Positions 1 to 8,132 of a stretch of DNA of 64,000 nt are shown here, in pieces (within the stretch, counting starts at the first letter, position 1; each line of letters opens with the position of its first letter). The translations under genes and the position numbers were made by a program. Source of the DNA: Streptomyces sp. ISL-98 (GTDB taxonomy: Bacteria; Actinomycetota; Actinomycetes; Streptomycetales; Streptomycetaceae); contig NZ_JAGGPB010000004.1 of the NCBI RefSeq assembly GCF_018614055.1, positions 124,001 to 188,000 of the forward strand, read 5' to 3'. Under the pieces are notes generated by a model that ran no database searches, was not told where the DNA came from, and worked only from the letters and a program-made list of their open reading frames with translations.

Positions 1-1675
1 GCGTTTTTGCATGTCGTCCGCCGCGGCCGCCCACCAGAAGGCCTTCGGCCTCGACCGTGGCCTGCCCTTCCCGCTGGAGGACATCCCGCGCACCGGCTGC
101 GTGATCCTCGTCGGCTCGAACCTCGCCGAGACGATGCCGCCGGCGCTCAGGTACCTCACGGAACTGAAGGAGAACGGCGGCACGCTCATCGTCATCGATC
201 CGCGCCGTACGCGGACGGCCGAGCAGGCGGACCTGCATCTCGCGCCGCGCCCCGGCACGGACCTGGCGCTTGCACTGGGGCTGCTGCACATCGTCGTGTC
301 CGAAGGCCGTACGGACGATGCCTTCATCCAGGACCGTACGGGCGGGTGGGAGGAGGCCCGGTCGGCGGCGATGGCGCACTGGCCGGAAATGGTCGAGCGC
401 ATCACCGGCGTCCCGGTCCCTCAGCTGCGCGATGCGGTACGGATGTTCTGCGACGCAGAGGCGGGCATGGTGCTCACCGCGCGCGGCCCGGAGCAGCAGT
501 CCAAGGGCACGGACACGGTGGGCGCCTGGATCAACCTCTGCCTCGCCACGGGCCGCGCCGGCCGCCCGCTGTCCGGTTACGGATGCCTCACCGGACAGGG
601 CAACGGACAGGGCGGCCGCGAGCACGGCCAGAAGGCCGACCAGCTGCCCGGCTACCGCAAGCTCACCGACCCGGCCGCGCGCGAGCACGTCGCCGGGGTA
701 TGGGGCGTAGACCCGGACAGCCTCCCGGGACCGGGCCGCAGCGCGTACGAACTCCTCGACGCCTTGGGCGGCGACATCAAATCCCTCCTCCTTATGGGCT
801 CGAACCCGGTCGTCTCGGCGCCCCGTGCCGCCCACATCGAAGAGCGCCTGCGCTCGCTGGACTTCCTCGCTGTGGCGGACGTGGTCCTCTCCGAGACGGC
901 GGCGATCGCGGACGTGGTCCTGCCGGTCACCCAGTGGGCGGAGGAAACGGGCACGACGACGAACCTGGAGGGACGGGTGCTGCTGCGGCGCAAGGCACTG
1001 GACCCGCCGCCCGGCGTACGTACCGACCTGGAGGTACTGCACTCCCTGGCCGCGCTCCTCGGGCACGAGAAGGGCTTCCCTTCCGACCCCGAGGAGGTCT
1101 TCGGAGAACTGCGCCGCGCCTCGGCGGGCGGCCCGGCGGACTACTCGGGCATCTCGTACCGCCGGATCGCGGACGAGGACGGCGTTTTCTGGCCGTGCCC
1201 GGACGACAGCCACTCCGGTACGCCCCGCCTCTTCCTCGACCGTTTCGCGACCCCGGACGGGCGAGCCCGCTTCGTCCCCGTAACCCACCGCCCTGCGGCC
1301 GAGGAGACGGACGCGGAGTACCCGGTGATCCTCACGACGGGCCGGGTCGTGTCCCAGTACCAGTCCGGCGCCCAGACCCGTCGCGTGGACGAACTCAACG
1401 CGGCCGCCCCTGGCCCCTTTGTCGAGCTCCACCCCCGGCTGGCGGAGCGCCTGGGCGCGGCCGAGGGGGACCGGCTGGCGGTGGTGTCCCGTCGCGGCCG
1501 GGCGGTCGCTCCGGCCAGGATCACGGAGGCGATCCGCTCGGACACCGTCTTCATGCCGTTCCACTGGCCGGGCGAGGGCCGCGCCAACACCCTGACGAAT
1601 CCGGCGCTGGACCCGACGTCGCGGATGCCGGAGTTCAAGGTGTGCGCGGTACGGATCGAGCGGGTGCAGGACTGA
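1..1675 (+). CDS. nasA: Assimilatory nitrate reductase, molybdopterin catalytic subunit (3' part)
   Basis: This is the C-terminal part of a molybdopterin-bis-MGD oxidoreductase; the frame is open from base 2, so the gene starts outside the window. The first residues read RFCMSSAAAAHQ, the usual context just after the N-terminal Fe-S region in nitrate and formate reductases. A conserved block NPVVSAPRA and the C-terminal molydopterin-dinucleotide domain (TTGRVVSQYQSG, then MPFHWP and NPALDP near the end) follow. The family reduces nitrate to nitrite in the cytoplasm. The flavoprotein-nirB-nirD genes at 12.4-16.5 kb supply the next step to ammonium, which favours assimilatory nitrate reductase over a formate dehydrogenase-like enzyme. 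Its stop codon abuts the stop codon of the convergent cutA gene with no base between. Confidence 0.85.
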   Translation, partial: RFCMSSAAAAHQKAFGLDRGLPFPLEDIPRTGCVILVGSNLAETMPPALRYLTELKENGGTLIVIDPRRTRTAEQADLHLAPRPGTDLALALGLLHIVVSEGRTDDAFIQDRTGGWEEARSAAMAHWPEMVERITGVPVPQLRDAVRMFCDAEAGMVLTARGPEQQSKGTDTVGAWINLCLATGRAGRPLSGYGCLTGQGNGQGGREHGQKADQLPGYRKLTDPAAREHVAGVWGVDPDSLPGPGRSAYELLDALGGDIKSLLLMGSNPVVSAPRAAHIEERLRSLDFLAVADVVLSETAAIADVVLPVTQWAEETGTTTNLEGRVLLRRKALDPPPGVRTDLEVLHSLAALLGHEKGFPSDPEEVFGELRRASAGGPADYSGISYRRIADEDGVFWPCPDDSHSGTPRLFLDRFATPDGRARFVPVTHRPAAEETDAEYPVILTTGRVVSQYQSGAQTRRVDELNAAAPGPFVELHPRLAERLGAAEGDRLAVVSRRGRAVAPARITEAIRSDTVFMPFHWPGEGRANTLTNPALDPTSRMPEFKVCAVRIERVQD

Positions 1676-2005
1676 TCACCGTACGGCCGTCTCCTCCGCG
1701 ACCCAGTCCAGATACTCGGCACTGCCGCGCACCACGGCCGTGGCGATGATTTCCGGGGTGTCGTAATCGTGCGCGCCCTTGATGTAGGCCTCCAGCTCCT
1801 CGTACCGCGCGCCCACGGTCTTGAACGACACCTGCCACTCCTCGGCAGTTTCCGTCTCCCCCTGCCACCGGTATACGGACGCGATGGGCCCGCCCACTTG
1901 GGCACACGCAGCAACCCGCGCATCCACGGCCCCACGCGCGAGCGCCAGCGCTTTGTCCCGGCTGTCGGTGGTGGTCTGTACGGTCAGCCACTCGGCCACT
2001 GTCAC
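1676..2005 (-). CDS. cutA: CutA divalent-cation tolerance family protein
   Basis: A 109-residue protein of CutA type: a compact alpha/beta trimer-forming fold with the motifs ARGAVDARVAACAQV, YRWQGE and YDTPEI. The role of the family is debated (copper tolerance in enterobacteria) and the protein is probably cytoplasmic. I chose the GTG at 2005, preceded by AAGGAG 6-7 bases upstream; this gives the usual family length of about 105-115 residues. Longer in-frame extensions to 2104 contain no conserved sequence. It converges directly on the nitrate reductase gene. Confidence 0.85.
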   Translation of the reverse strand: MTVAEWLTVQTTTDSRDKALALARGAVDARVAACAQVGGPIASVYRWQGETETAEEWQVSFKTVGARYEELEAYIKGAHDYDTPEIIATAVVRGSAEYLDWVAEETAVR

Positions 2006-2164
2006 GGTCGGTCTCCTTAATAAATGGGCTCTGTGAATGGGCTCTGCATGAACGGGCTTCTGCCGGGCCGATCTGGCGACGAAGGCGCCCGCCGGTGAAG
2101 TCATCCTCCGGGATGAACGGCAGGAGCCCGGCGTCCTGCCCCCGCCCCTCGTCCGTACAGCCGC

Positions 2165-4012
2165 TCAGGCCACCGCGGCGAACTGCGCCGCGTGGAGGCG
2201 GGCGTACGCGCCGCCTGTGGCCAGCAGTTCGTCGTGCGTGCCCTGTTCGACGATCGAGCCGTCCTCCATGACCAGGATCACGTCGGCATCGCGGATCGTG
2301 GACAGGCGGTGGGCTATGACGAAGGACGTGCGGCCCTGCCGGAGGGAGTTCATGGCGCGCTGGATGAGGACCTCGGTGCGGGTGTCGACCGAGCTGGTCG
2401 CCTCGTCCAGGACCAGGATCGACGGTTCGGTGAGGAACGCCCGGGCGATCGTCAGGAGTTGCTTCTCGCCCGCGCTCAGGTTGGCGCCCTCCTCGTCGAT
2501 CACCGTGTCGTACCCGTCGGGCAGGGTGCGGATGAAGCGGTCGGCGTACGTCGCCATCGCGGCCTCGACGACGCGTTCGCGCGGGACGTCGCCCGTGACT
2601 CCGTACGCGATGTTGTCGGCGATCGTGCCGCCGAACAGCCAGGTGTCCTGGAGGACCATGCCGATGCCGGAGCGCAGGTCCTCGCGGGTCATGGCGGCGA
2701 TGTCGGTGCCGTCGAGGGTGATCCGGCCGCCTGTCACCTCGTAGAAGCGCATGAGGAGGTTGACGAGGGTGGTCTTGCCTGCCCCTGTCGGGCCGACTAT
2801 GGCCACCGTCTGGCCCGGCTCGACCTTCAGGGTCAGGTCCTCGATCAAGGGCTTGGCCGGCTCGTAGCGGAAGGCGACATTCTCGAAAGAGACCTTGCCG
2901 GTGATGCGGGCGGGGCGCTGCGGTGAGGCGGGCGCGGCGGACTCCTCTTCGGCGTCGAGGAGGTCGAAGACGCGCTCGGCCGATGCGACGCCCGACTGGA
3001 GGAGGTTCGCCATCGCCGCGACCTGCGTGATCGGACCGTTGAACTCGTACGAGTACTGGATGAATGCCTGGATGTCGCCGATGGTGAGGGATCCCGAAGC
3101 GACTCGCAGGCCGCCGATCACCGCGATCAGGACGTAGTTGAGGTTGCCGATGAAGGACATCGCCGGCTGGATGACGCCCGAGATGAACTGGGCCTTGAAG
3201 CTGGATGCGTACAGCGCCTCGTTGTGCTCGTCGAAGGTGCGGATCGCTTCCTTCCGGCGGCCGAAGACCTTCACCAGCGCATGGCCCGTGTACATCTCCT
3301 CGATGTGACCGTTGAGCTTGCCGGTGATCGCCCATTGCTTGACGAACTGCGGCTGCGCGCGCTTGCCGATGACCATGGCACCGAGCACCGACACCGGCAC
3401 GGTGGCCAGCACCACCAGGGCGAGCAGCGGGGAGATCCAGAACATCATCGCCATGACGCCCACGATGGTCAGCAGCGCCCGCACCATCTGGCTGAAGGCC
3501 TGCTGCATGGTCTGGGTGATGTTGTCGATGTCGTTGGTGGTGCGGGAGAGGACCTCGCCGCGCGGCTGCTTGTCGAAGTACGAGAGCGGCAGCCGCGCCA
3601 GCTTCGTCTCGGCCTCCTCGCGCAGCCGGTAGCCGACGCGCTGGACGACGACCATCGCCAGCCGCATCTGCACCCAGGTGAAGGCGGCGGACCCCGCGGT
3701 CACTCCGAGGACGAGGGCGAGGACTCCCCCTACCGCGCGGAAGTCGATGCCGCCGCTGTCCGGTTCTGTGGCGCCGTCGACCACCAGGTCCGTCGCGTGG
3801 CCGAGGATCTTGGGGCCGAGTACGGCCAGGGCGACGGCCGCGGTGCCTGCGGCGAGGAGGGCGAGGAGCAGGGGGCGTTCGGGGGCCATCATCCGGATCA
3901 GGCGCAGGCCGGAGCGGCGGAAGTCCAGGGAACGTTCGAGGGGCGGGGCGGTGGGCACGCCGGGGCCGCCGCGCTGCGGGGCCGGGCCCCTGCGCTCGGG
4001 GACGGTACTCAT
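2165..4012 (-). CDS. ABC exporter half-transporter, consensus ATPase site (subunit B)
   Basis: A 615-residue fused membrane-ATPase half transporter. It has an N-terminal cytosolic arm, six predicted membrane helices (about residues 45-330) and a C-terminal ATPase with Walker A GPTGAGKT, an LSAGE signature and Walker B ILVLDE with the catalytic glutamate. Such proteins work as dimers that export drugs or lipids. The ATG at 4012 overlaps the stop of the upstream half-transporter gene (ATGA) and has a GAGGAGG ribosome site, so the two subunits are translationally coupled and almost certainly form a heterodimer. Its Walker B is complete, unlike that of its partner. Confidence 0.93.
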   Translation of the reverse strand: MSTVPERRGPAPQRGGPGVPTAPPLERSLDFRRSGLRLIRMMAPERPLLLALLAAGTAAVALAVLGPKILGHATDLVVDGATEPDSGGIDFRAVGGVLALVLGVTAGSAAFTWVQMRLAMVVVQRVGYRLREEAETKLARLPLSYFDKQPRGEVLSRTTNDIDNITQTMQQAFSQMVRALLTIVGVMAMMFWISPLLALVVLATVPVSVLGAMVIGKRAQPQFVKQWAITGKLNGHIEEMYTGHALVKVFGRRKEAIRTFDEHNEALYASSFKAQFISGVIQPAMSFIGNLNYVLIAVIGGLRVASGSLTIGDIQAFIQYSYEFNGPITQVAAMANLLQSGVASAERVFDLLDAEEESAAPASPQRPARITGKVSFENVAFRYEPAKPLIEDLTLKVEPGQTVAIVGPTGAGKTTLVNLLMRFYEVTGGRITLDGTDIAAMTREDLRSGIGMVLQDTWLFGGTIADNIAYGVTGDVPRERVVEAAMATYADRFIRTLPDGYDTVIDEEGANLSAGEKQLLTIARAFLTEPSILVLDEATSSVDTRTEVLIQRAMNSLRQGRTSFVIAHRLSTIRDADVILVMEDGSIVEQGTHDELLATGGAYARLHAAQFAAVA

Positions 4013-5745
4013 GCGGCTTCCTCCTCGGAGATCTGGGAGAGGACGATCTCCCGGTAGGTGTGGTTGTCCCGCATGAGCTCTTCGTGGGTTCCGGTGCCGA
4101 CGACGCGGCCTTCGTCGAGTACGACGATCCGGTCGGCGCCGCGGATGGTGGAGACCCGCTGGGCGACGATCACGACCGTCGCGTCCGCCGTCTCCCTGGC
4201 GAGTGCGGCCCGCAGCGCCGCGTCGGTGGCGTAGTCGAGGGCCGAGAAGGAGTCGTCGAAGAGGTAGATCCCCGGCTTGACGACCAGCACACGGGCGATG
4301 GCGAGGCGCTGGCGCTGGCCGCCCGAGAGGTTGCTGCCGCCCTGCGCGACCGGCGCGTCCAGGCCCTCGGGCAGTGCCTCGACGAAGCCCTTGACCTGTG
4401 CGGTCTCCAGGGCCTGCCACAGCTCTTCGTCGGTGGCGTCCGGGTTTCCGTACCGCAGATTGGATGCGATCGTCCCGGAGAAGAGGTACGGCTTCTGCGG
4501 TACGAGGCCGACCGTGCGGGACAGTACCTCGGGGTCGAGTTCCCTCACGTCGACACCGCCCACCCGCACCTCGCCGCCCGTCGCGTCGAACAGCCGGGGT
4601 ACGAGGCCCAGCAGGGTCGTCTTGCCGCTGCCGGTGGAGCCGATGACCGCTGTCGTACGGCCGGGACGCGCCGTGAGATCGACGCCGCGCAGGACGGGCT
4701 CCTCGGCTCCCGGGTAGCTGAAGTCGGCGCCGCGGATCTCCAGTTGGCCCCGGCCGCCGTGCAGTGCGGTGACGGGCTTTGCGGGCGGGACGACGCTCGG
4801 CTCGGTCGTGAGTACTTCCTGGATGCGCTCGGCGCTCACGGCTGCGCGCGGCACCTGCATCAGCAGGAACGTCGTCATCATCACGGCCATCAGGATCTGC
4901 ATCAGGTAGCTGAGGAACGCGATGAGCGATCCGATCCGGAGCTCACCTGAGTCGATCCGGTGTCCGCCGAACCAGATGATGGCGACGGTCGCCAGCTCCC
5001 AGACCAGGATGACGGCCGGCATCGTCAGCGCCATCAGGCGGCCGGCCCGCAGGGCGACACCCATCAGGTCGGCGTTGGCGTCGGCGAAACGCCGCTGTTC
5101 GTGCTCGTCCTTGACGAAGGCGCGGATGACGCGGATGCCGGTGATCTGCTCCCGCATCATCCGGTTGACCCGGTCGATGCGCTTCTGCATGCCGCGGAAC
5201 AGCGGCGGCATCCGGCGGATGATCAGGCCGACGACCCCGGCGAGCAGCGGTACGAAGACCAGCAGCAGGGCGGCGAGCGGGACGTCCTGGTTGACGGCCA
5301 TGACGATGCCGCCGAGGCACATCAGCGGTGCGGCGACCAGCATGGTCAGGCCGAGCACCGTCAGCATCTGGATCTGCTGTACGTCGTTGGTGGTGCGGGT
5401 GATGAGGGAGGAGGCGCCGAAGCGGCCCACTTCCCGTACGGAGAAGTCCTGCACCCGGGAGAAGACGGCGGCGCGCAGATCACGCCCTAAGCCCATCGCT
5501 ACACGGGCTCCGAAGAAGACGGCGGTCGCGGCGGCGAGGATCTGGAGGAGGGTGACGGCGAGCATGACGCCGCCCGTGGACAGGACGTAACCGGTGTCGC
5601 CGGTGAGGACACCGTTGTTGATGATGTCGGCGTTGAGGTTGGGCAGGTAGAGGGTGGCGAGGATCTGGGCGAGCTGGAGCACGACGACCAGGGCGATGGT
5701 CCTGGCGTAGGGGCGCAGCCGGCCGCGCAGCAGTCGGATCAGCAT
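4009..5745 (-). CDS. ABC exporter half-transporter, degenerate Walker B, TTA codon (subunit A)
   Basis: A 578-residue half transporter starting MLIRLLRGRLRP, with six membrane helices in about residues 15-300. Walker A GSTGSGKT is at 369-376, the signature LSGGQ at 473-477 and Walker B IYLFDD at 493-498. The residue after the Walker B Asp is Asp instead of the catalytic Glu, the pattern of the non-hydrolysing site in heterodimeric exporters of the BmrC/BmrD or TmrA/TmrB kind. It also carries a rare TTA leucine codon (codon 86, bases 5488-5490), so full translation should need the bldA tRNA. The gene starts 11 bases after the reductase gene stop and overlaps the next gene by 4 bases. The substrate is unknown. 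Confidence 0.93.
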   Translation of the reverse strand: MLIRLLRGRLRPYARTIALVVVLQLAQILATLYLPNLNADIINNGVLTGDTGYVLSTGGVMLAVTLLQILAAATAVFFGARVAMGLGRDLRAAVFSRVQDFSVREVGRFGASSLITRTTNDVQQIQMLTVLGLTMLVAAPLMCLGGIVMAVNQDVPLAALLLVFVPLLAGVVGLIIRRMPPLFRGMQKRIDRVNRMMREQITGIRVIRAFVKDEHEQRRFADANADLMGVALRAGRLMALTMPAVILVWELATVAIIWFGGHRIDSGELRIGSLIAFLSYLMQILMAVMMTTFLLMQVPRAAVSAERIQEVLTTEPSVVPPAKPVTALHGGRGQLEIRGADFSYPGAEEPVLRGVDLTARPGRTTAVIGSTGSGKTTLLGLVPRLFDATGGEVRVGGVDVRELDPEVLSRTVGLVPQKPYLFSGTIASNLRYGNPDATDEELWQALETAQVKGFVEALPEGLDAPVAQGGSNLSGGQRQRLAIARVLVVKPGIYLFDDSFSALDYATDAALRAALARETADATVVIVAQRVSTIRGADRIVVLDEGRVVGTGTHEELMRDNHTYREIVLSQISEEEAA

Positions 5746-5756
5746 GACGTCGGCCC

Positions 5757-6452
5757 TCAGCCGGCGTACGGGCGGACGGACTTGGCGTCGCGCAGGGCGT
5801 GCGCCCACCAGGTGAGCTGGTTCAGCAGGGCTTTGGCGGCGGTGTTGGGGGCCGACGGGTCCCTGTGGCTGCCGTCCTCGTCGAAGTGGGCCCATGCGCC
5901 ATGGAAGCTGACGGTTTCGCGGATGGTCGTGGCGTGCATCTCGGCGAAGACCTGGCGCAGCTGCTCGACGGCGCGCAGACCGCCGGACATTCCGCCGTAG
6001 GAGACGAAGCCGACGGGCTTGGCGTGCCACTCGGGGCCGTGCCAGTCGATGAGGTTTTTGAGGGCGGCGGGGAAGGAGTGGTTGTACTCGGGGGTGAGGA
6101 CGACGAAGGCGTCGGCGGCGGCGAGGCGCGGCGAGACCTTTGCGAGAACGGCCTTGACGTCGTCGGAGGGGCTGAAGGAGAGGGCGGTCGGCAGGTCGAT
6201 GCCGGCCAGGTCGACCACATCGAGGTCGAGCTCGTCGTGCTCAGTTGCCCGGGAGACGAACCAGTCGGTGATGACGGGCGCGAAGCGGCCCTCGCGATTG
6301 CTGGCGACGATGACGGCGACTCGCAGGGGAGCGGCGTTGAGCTGGGCGGATGCAGCGGATTCAATCGTGGATTCAGTGGCGGATTCGGTGATGGATTCAG
6401 TGGTGGATTCGGTAATGGATGCAGTGGTGGATGCGTTCGTGGTGAGGTCCAT
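5757..6452 (-). CDS. NAD(P)H-dependent FMN reductase, SoxR-regulated, repeat-bearing N terminus
   Basis: A 231-residue flavodoxin-fold reductase. After a 40-residue extension the conserved fold starts at PLRVAVIVASNREGR; the FMN-binding loop LTPEYNHSFPAALKN and YGGMSGG follow. The family reduces FMN or quinones with NAD(P)H. The extension is low-complexity Thr/Glu/Ser made of tetrapeptide repeats (TESx) encoded by a 12-base tandem repeat. The ATG at 6452 has no Shine-Dalgarno sequence and lies where transcription from the SoxR-type promoter should begin, so the mRNA is probably leaderless. An FMN reductase is a known member of the S. coelicolor SoxR regulon, which matches this arrangement. 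The ABC exporter genes follow 11 bases downstream and may be co-transcribed. Confidence 0.9.
   Translation of the reverse strand: MDLTTNASTTASITESTTESITESATESTIESAASAQLNAAPLRVAVIVASNREGRFAPVITDWFVSRATEHDELDLDVVDLAGIDLPTALSFSPSDDVKAVLAKVSPRLAAADAFVVLTPEYNHSFPAALKNLIDWHGPEWHAKPVGFVSYGGMSGGLRAVEQLRQVFAEMHATTIRETVSFHGAWAHFDEDGSHRDPSAPNTAAKALLNQLTWWAHALRDAKSVRPYAG
6358..6441. repeat. 12-base tandem repeat, seven units, inside the FMN reductase gene
   Basis: Seven consecutive 12-base units of the form gattc(a/g)gtg(g/a)tg lie at 6358-6441, the last two more diverged. Because 12 is divisible by 3 the repeat stays in frame on the minus strand and encodes (T-E-S-x)n. Copy-number change would alter only the length of the flexible N-terminal extension. 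Confidence 0.9.
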
Positions 6453-6467
6453 GCGGCAAGACTCGTA

Positions 6468-6485
6468 CCTCAACCAAGATTGAGG
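6468..6485 (-). promoter_or_regulatory. SoxR box within the FMN reductase promoter
   Basis: An 18-base inverted repeat CCTCAA-N6-TTGAGG matches the SoxR operator arrangement (E. coli soxS box CCTCAAG-N4-CTTGAGG). On the minus strand it follows a -35-like TTGACC (6489-6484), as in MerR-family promoters where the operator fills an over-long spacer. A -10-like GAGTCT (6464-6459) 19 bases from the -35 would place the transcription start at or next to the ATG. The soxR gene itself is not in the window. Confidence 0.8.
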
Positions 6486-6520
6486 TCAAGCTGTCCCGGT
6501 GAACTGTTTACGGTGGTCGC

Positions 6521-7318
6521 ATGACTACTGCTCACGTGCCCTACATCGAGATCGACGGCCGCAGAGCCACCACCGCCGACGACCTCATGATCCCCACGCT
6601 GTACGGCGGTTACGGCCACTTCACCGCGATGCAGGTCAGGGACGGCCGGGTGCGCGGCCTGCGCCTGCACCTCGCGCGGCTCTCCGAAGGCACCCAGGAG
6701 GTCTTCGGGGCCGACCTGGACGAGGAGCTGGTACGTGAGCGGGTGCGGCACGCGCTCGAAGGGGCCGGGGTGCGGGACGCCGCGCTGCGGGTGTACGTGC
6801 TGTGGGCCCCCGACGCCGCTGCCGCCACCCTGATGGTCACCGTCCGCCCGCCCGCCACGATGCCGCAGGCTCCGCAGGCCCTGATGTCCGTCCCGTACGT
6901 ACGCCCTGTGGCGCACGTCAAGCACCTGGGCGGCTTCGCCCAGACGCACTACGGCAAGCTCGCGCAGCGCGAGGGCTTCGACGAGGCGCTGCTGACCGGC
7001 CCCGGCGGGGAGGTCGTGGAGGGTGCGATCACCAACATCGCCTTCTACGACGGCACTTCAGTCGTCTGGCCCGACGCGCCGGCGCTGTACGGCATCACGA
7101 TGGCCCTGCTCGAACCCCGTCTGCCGGCGGCGGGGCTGGCCTCGGTGCGGCGGCGGGTGACGCTGGACGGGCTCTCGGCGTACCGCGCGGCGTTCGTCAC
7201 GAACTCGCAGGGGGTCGCTCCGGTGCGGCGTATCGACGACACGGAGTTCGCGGTGGACGAGCAGCTGATGAAGACGGTCATGTCGGTGTACGAGACGACT
7301 CCCTGGGAGGTCATCTGA
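6521..7318 (+). CDS. Class IV PLP-dependent aminotransferase / aminodeoxychorismate lyase-like
   Basis: A 265-residue fold-type IV PLP enzyme. The motif VKHLGGFAQTHYG contains the probable PLP lysine, and DEALLTGPGGEVVEGAITNI is the family motif that binds the PLP phosphate and substrate carboxylate. The family includes branched-chain aminotransferases, D-amino-acid aminotransferases and aminodeoxychorismate lyase (PabC); the length and the KHL start of the lysine motif favour PabC-like proteins, but substrate specificity cannot be read from sequence. It is divergent from the SoxR-controlled reductase with only 68 bases between the two starts, so the operator could influence both. Confidence 0.82.
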   Translation: MTTAHVPYIEIDGRRATTADDLMIPTLYGGYGHFTAMQVRDGRVRGLRLHLARLSEGTQEVFGADLDEELVRERVRHALEGAGVRDAALRVYVLWAPDAAAATLMVTVRPPATMPQAPQALMSVPYVRPVAHVKHLGGFAQTHYGKLAQREGFDEALLTGPGGEVVEGAITNIAFYDGTSVVWPDAPALYGITMALLEPRLPAAGLASVRRRVTLDGLSAYRAAFVTNSQGVAPVRRIDDTEFAVDEQLMKTVMSVYETTPWEVI

Positions 7319-7562
7319 GGCCGGTGATCGTCCGCGGTCGTCCGTGGCGGTCCGTGGTCGGCTTGGTCACCCGTTCGGGGCGGAGCCGGCCGTGTTTTGC
7401 GGAGCTTCTCGCGGGCTCTGCCTGACCTGCGCGGATGCCGCGCCTCCGGGGCGTCGCACCGGGACAGGCCGGTGAATCTGACTGGCCGTCAGCAGGCGCC
7501 GGGGGCGTACCGCCACTTACCTCGGAGGCAGTGCCGCACCGACGCTTTCCCGGAGGATCACC

Positions 7563-8114
7563 ATGCCCCCTGCACTTCTGTTGGCGGGTACCGCGCTGGC
7601 GGCCGCCGCCATCGGTCTCGGCGCAGGACCGGCGTACGCCGCTGATGTCGGCGCGGGCGCGCTCGAGGTGTTTCCGGCGTCCGCGGAACCCGGCACCACC
7701 ATCACGGTGAACACCACCGCGTGCGGTGCCGACAGCGGCGGCACGGGTGACGCGAACGCGGTCGGGGCCGGGAACTTCATCCTGCAGCCCGCCACCCACC
7801 AAGAGGTCGTGACGGGGGAGTTCAAGCTCCCGGAGGGCGTCCAGCCCGGTACCCACGCCATCGCGGTGGCCTGCGACAACGGCGCCACCGCCCAGGGCAC
7901 CCTCACCGTGACGGAGGGATCCCATCACCCCGACCCCGTGCCTCCCACGCACCACGCCCCCACCCGCCCCGCAGGCCACGTGAAGACCGGGGTAGGCGGG
8001 TCCGCGGGGCCCGACACCACCCAGATCGCGGCGGGTGCGGCCGTACTGGCCGCTGCCGCCGTTGGCGGTACGTGGCTCCTGCGTCGCCGGGCGAGCGACA
8101 CGCGGGACAGCTGA
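7563..8114 (+). CDS. Secreted protein with C-terminal membrane anchor, probable partner of the class F sortase
   Basis: A 183-residue protein with a short signal peptide (about residues 1-26, ending AYA-A), an all-beta looking region (ITVNTTACG, then IAVACDN: two cysteines likely disulphide-bonded), a His/Pro-rich linker, and a C-terminal hydrophobic helix (about 157-173) followed by RRRAS. This is the layout of a sortase substrate, but no LPXTG is present; the segment before the helix reads HVKTGVGGSAG. The start has GGAGG 6-7 bases upstream. The class F sortase gene begins 18 bases downstream, so both are likely made together. Confidence 0.75.
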   Translation: MPPALLLAGTALAAAAIGLGAGPAYAADVGAGALEVFPASAEPGTTITVNTTACGADSGGTGDANAVGAGNFILQPATHQEVVTGEFKLPEGVQPGTHAIAVACDNGATAQGTLTVTEGSHHPDPVPPTHHAPTRPAGHVKTGVGGSAGPDTTQIAAGAAVLAAAAVGGTWLLRRRASDTRDS

Positions 8115-8132
8115 CGCCCGAGGGGAGCCAGC

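Noticed and set aside
6358..6441. The repeats as a CRISPR array
   Set aside because: Units are 12 bases with no spacers and are part of a coding sequence.
7563..8114. A classical LPXTG sorting signal in the secreted protein
   Set aside because: No LPXTG or close variant is present before the C-terminal helix.
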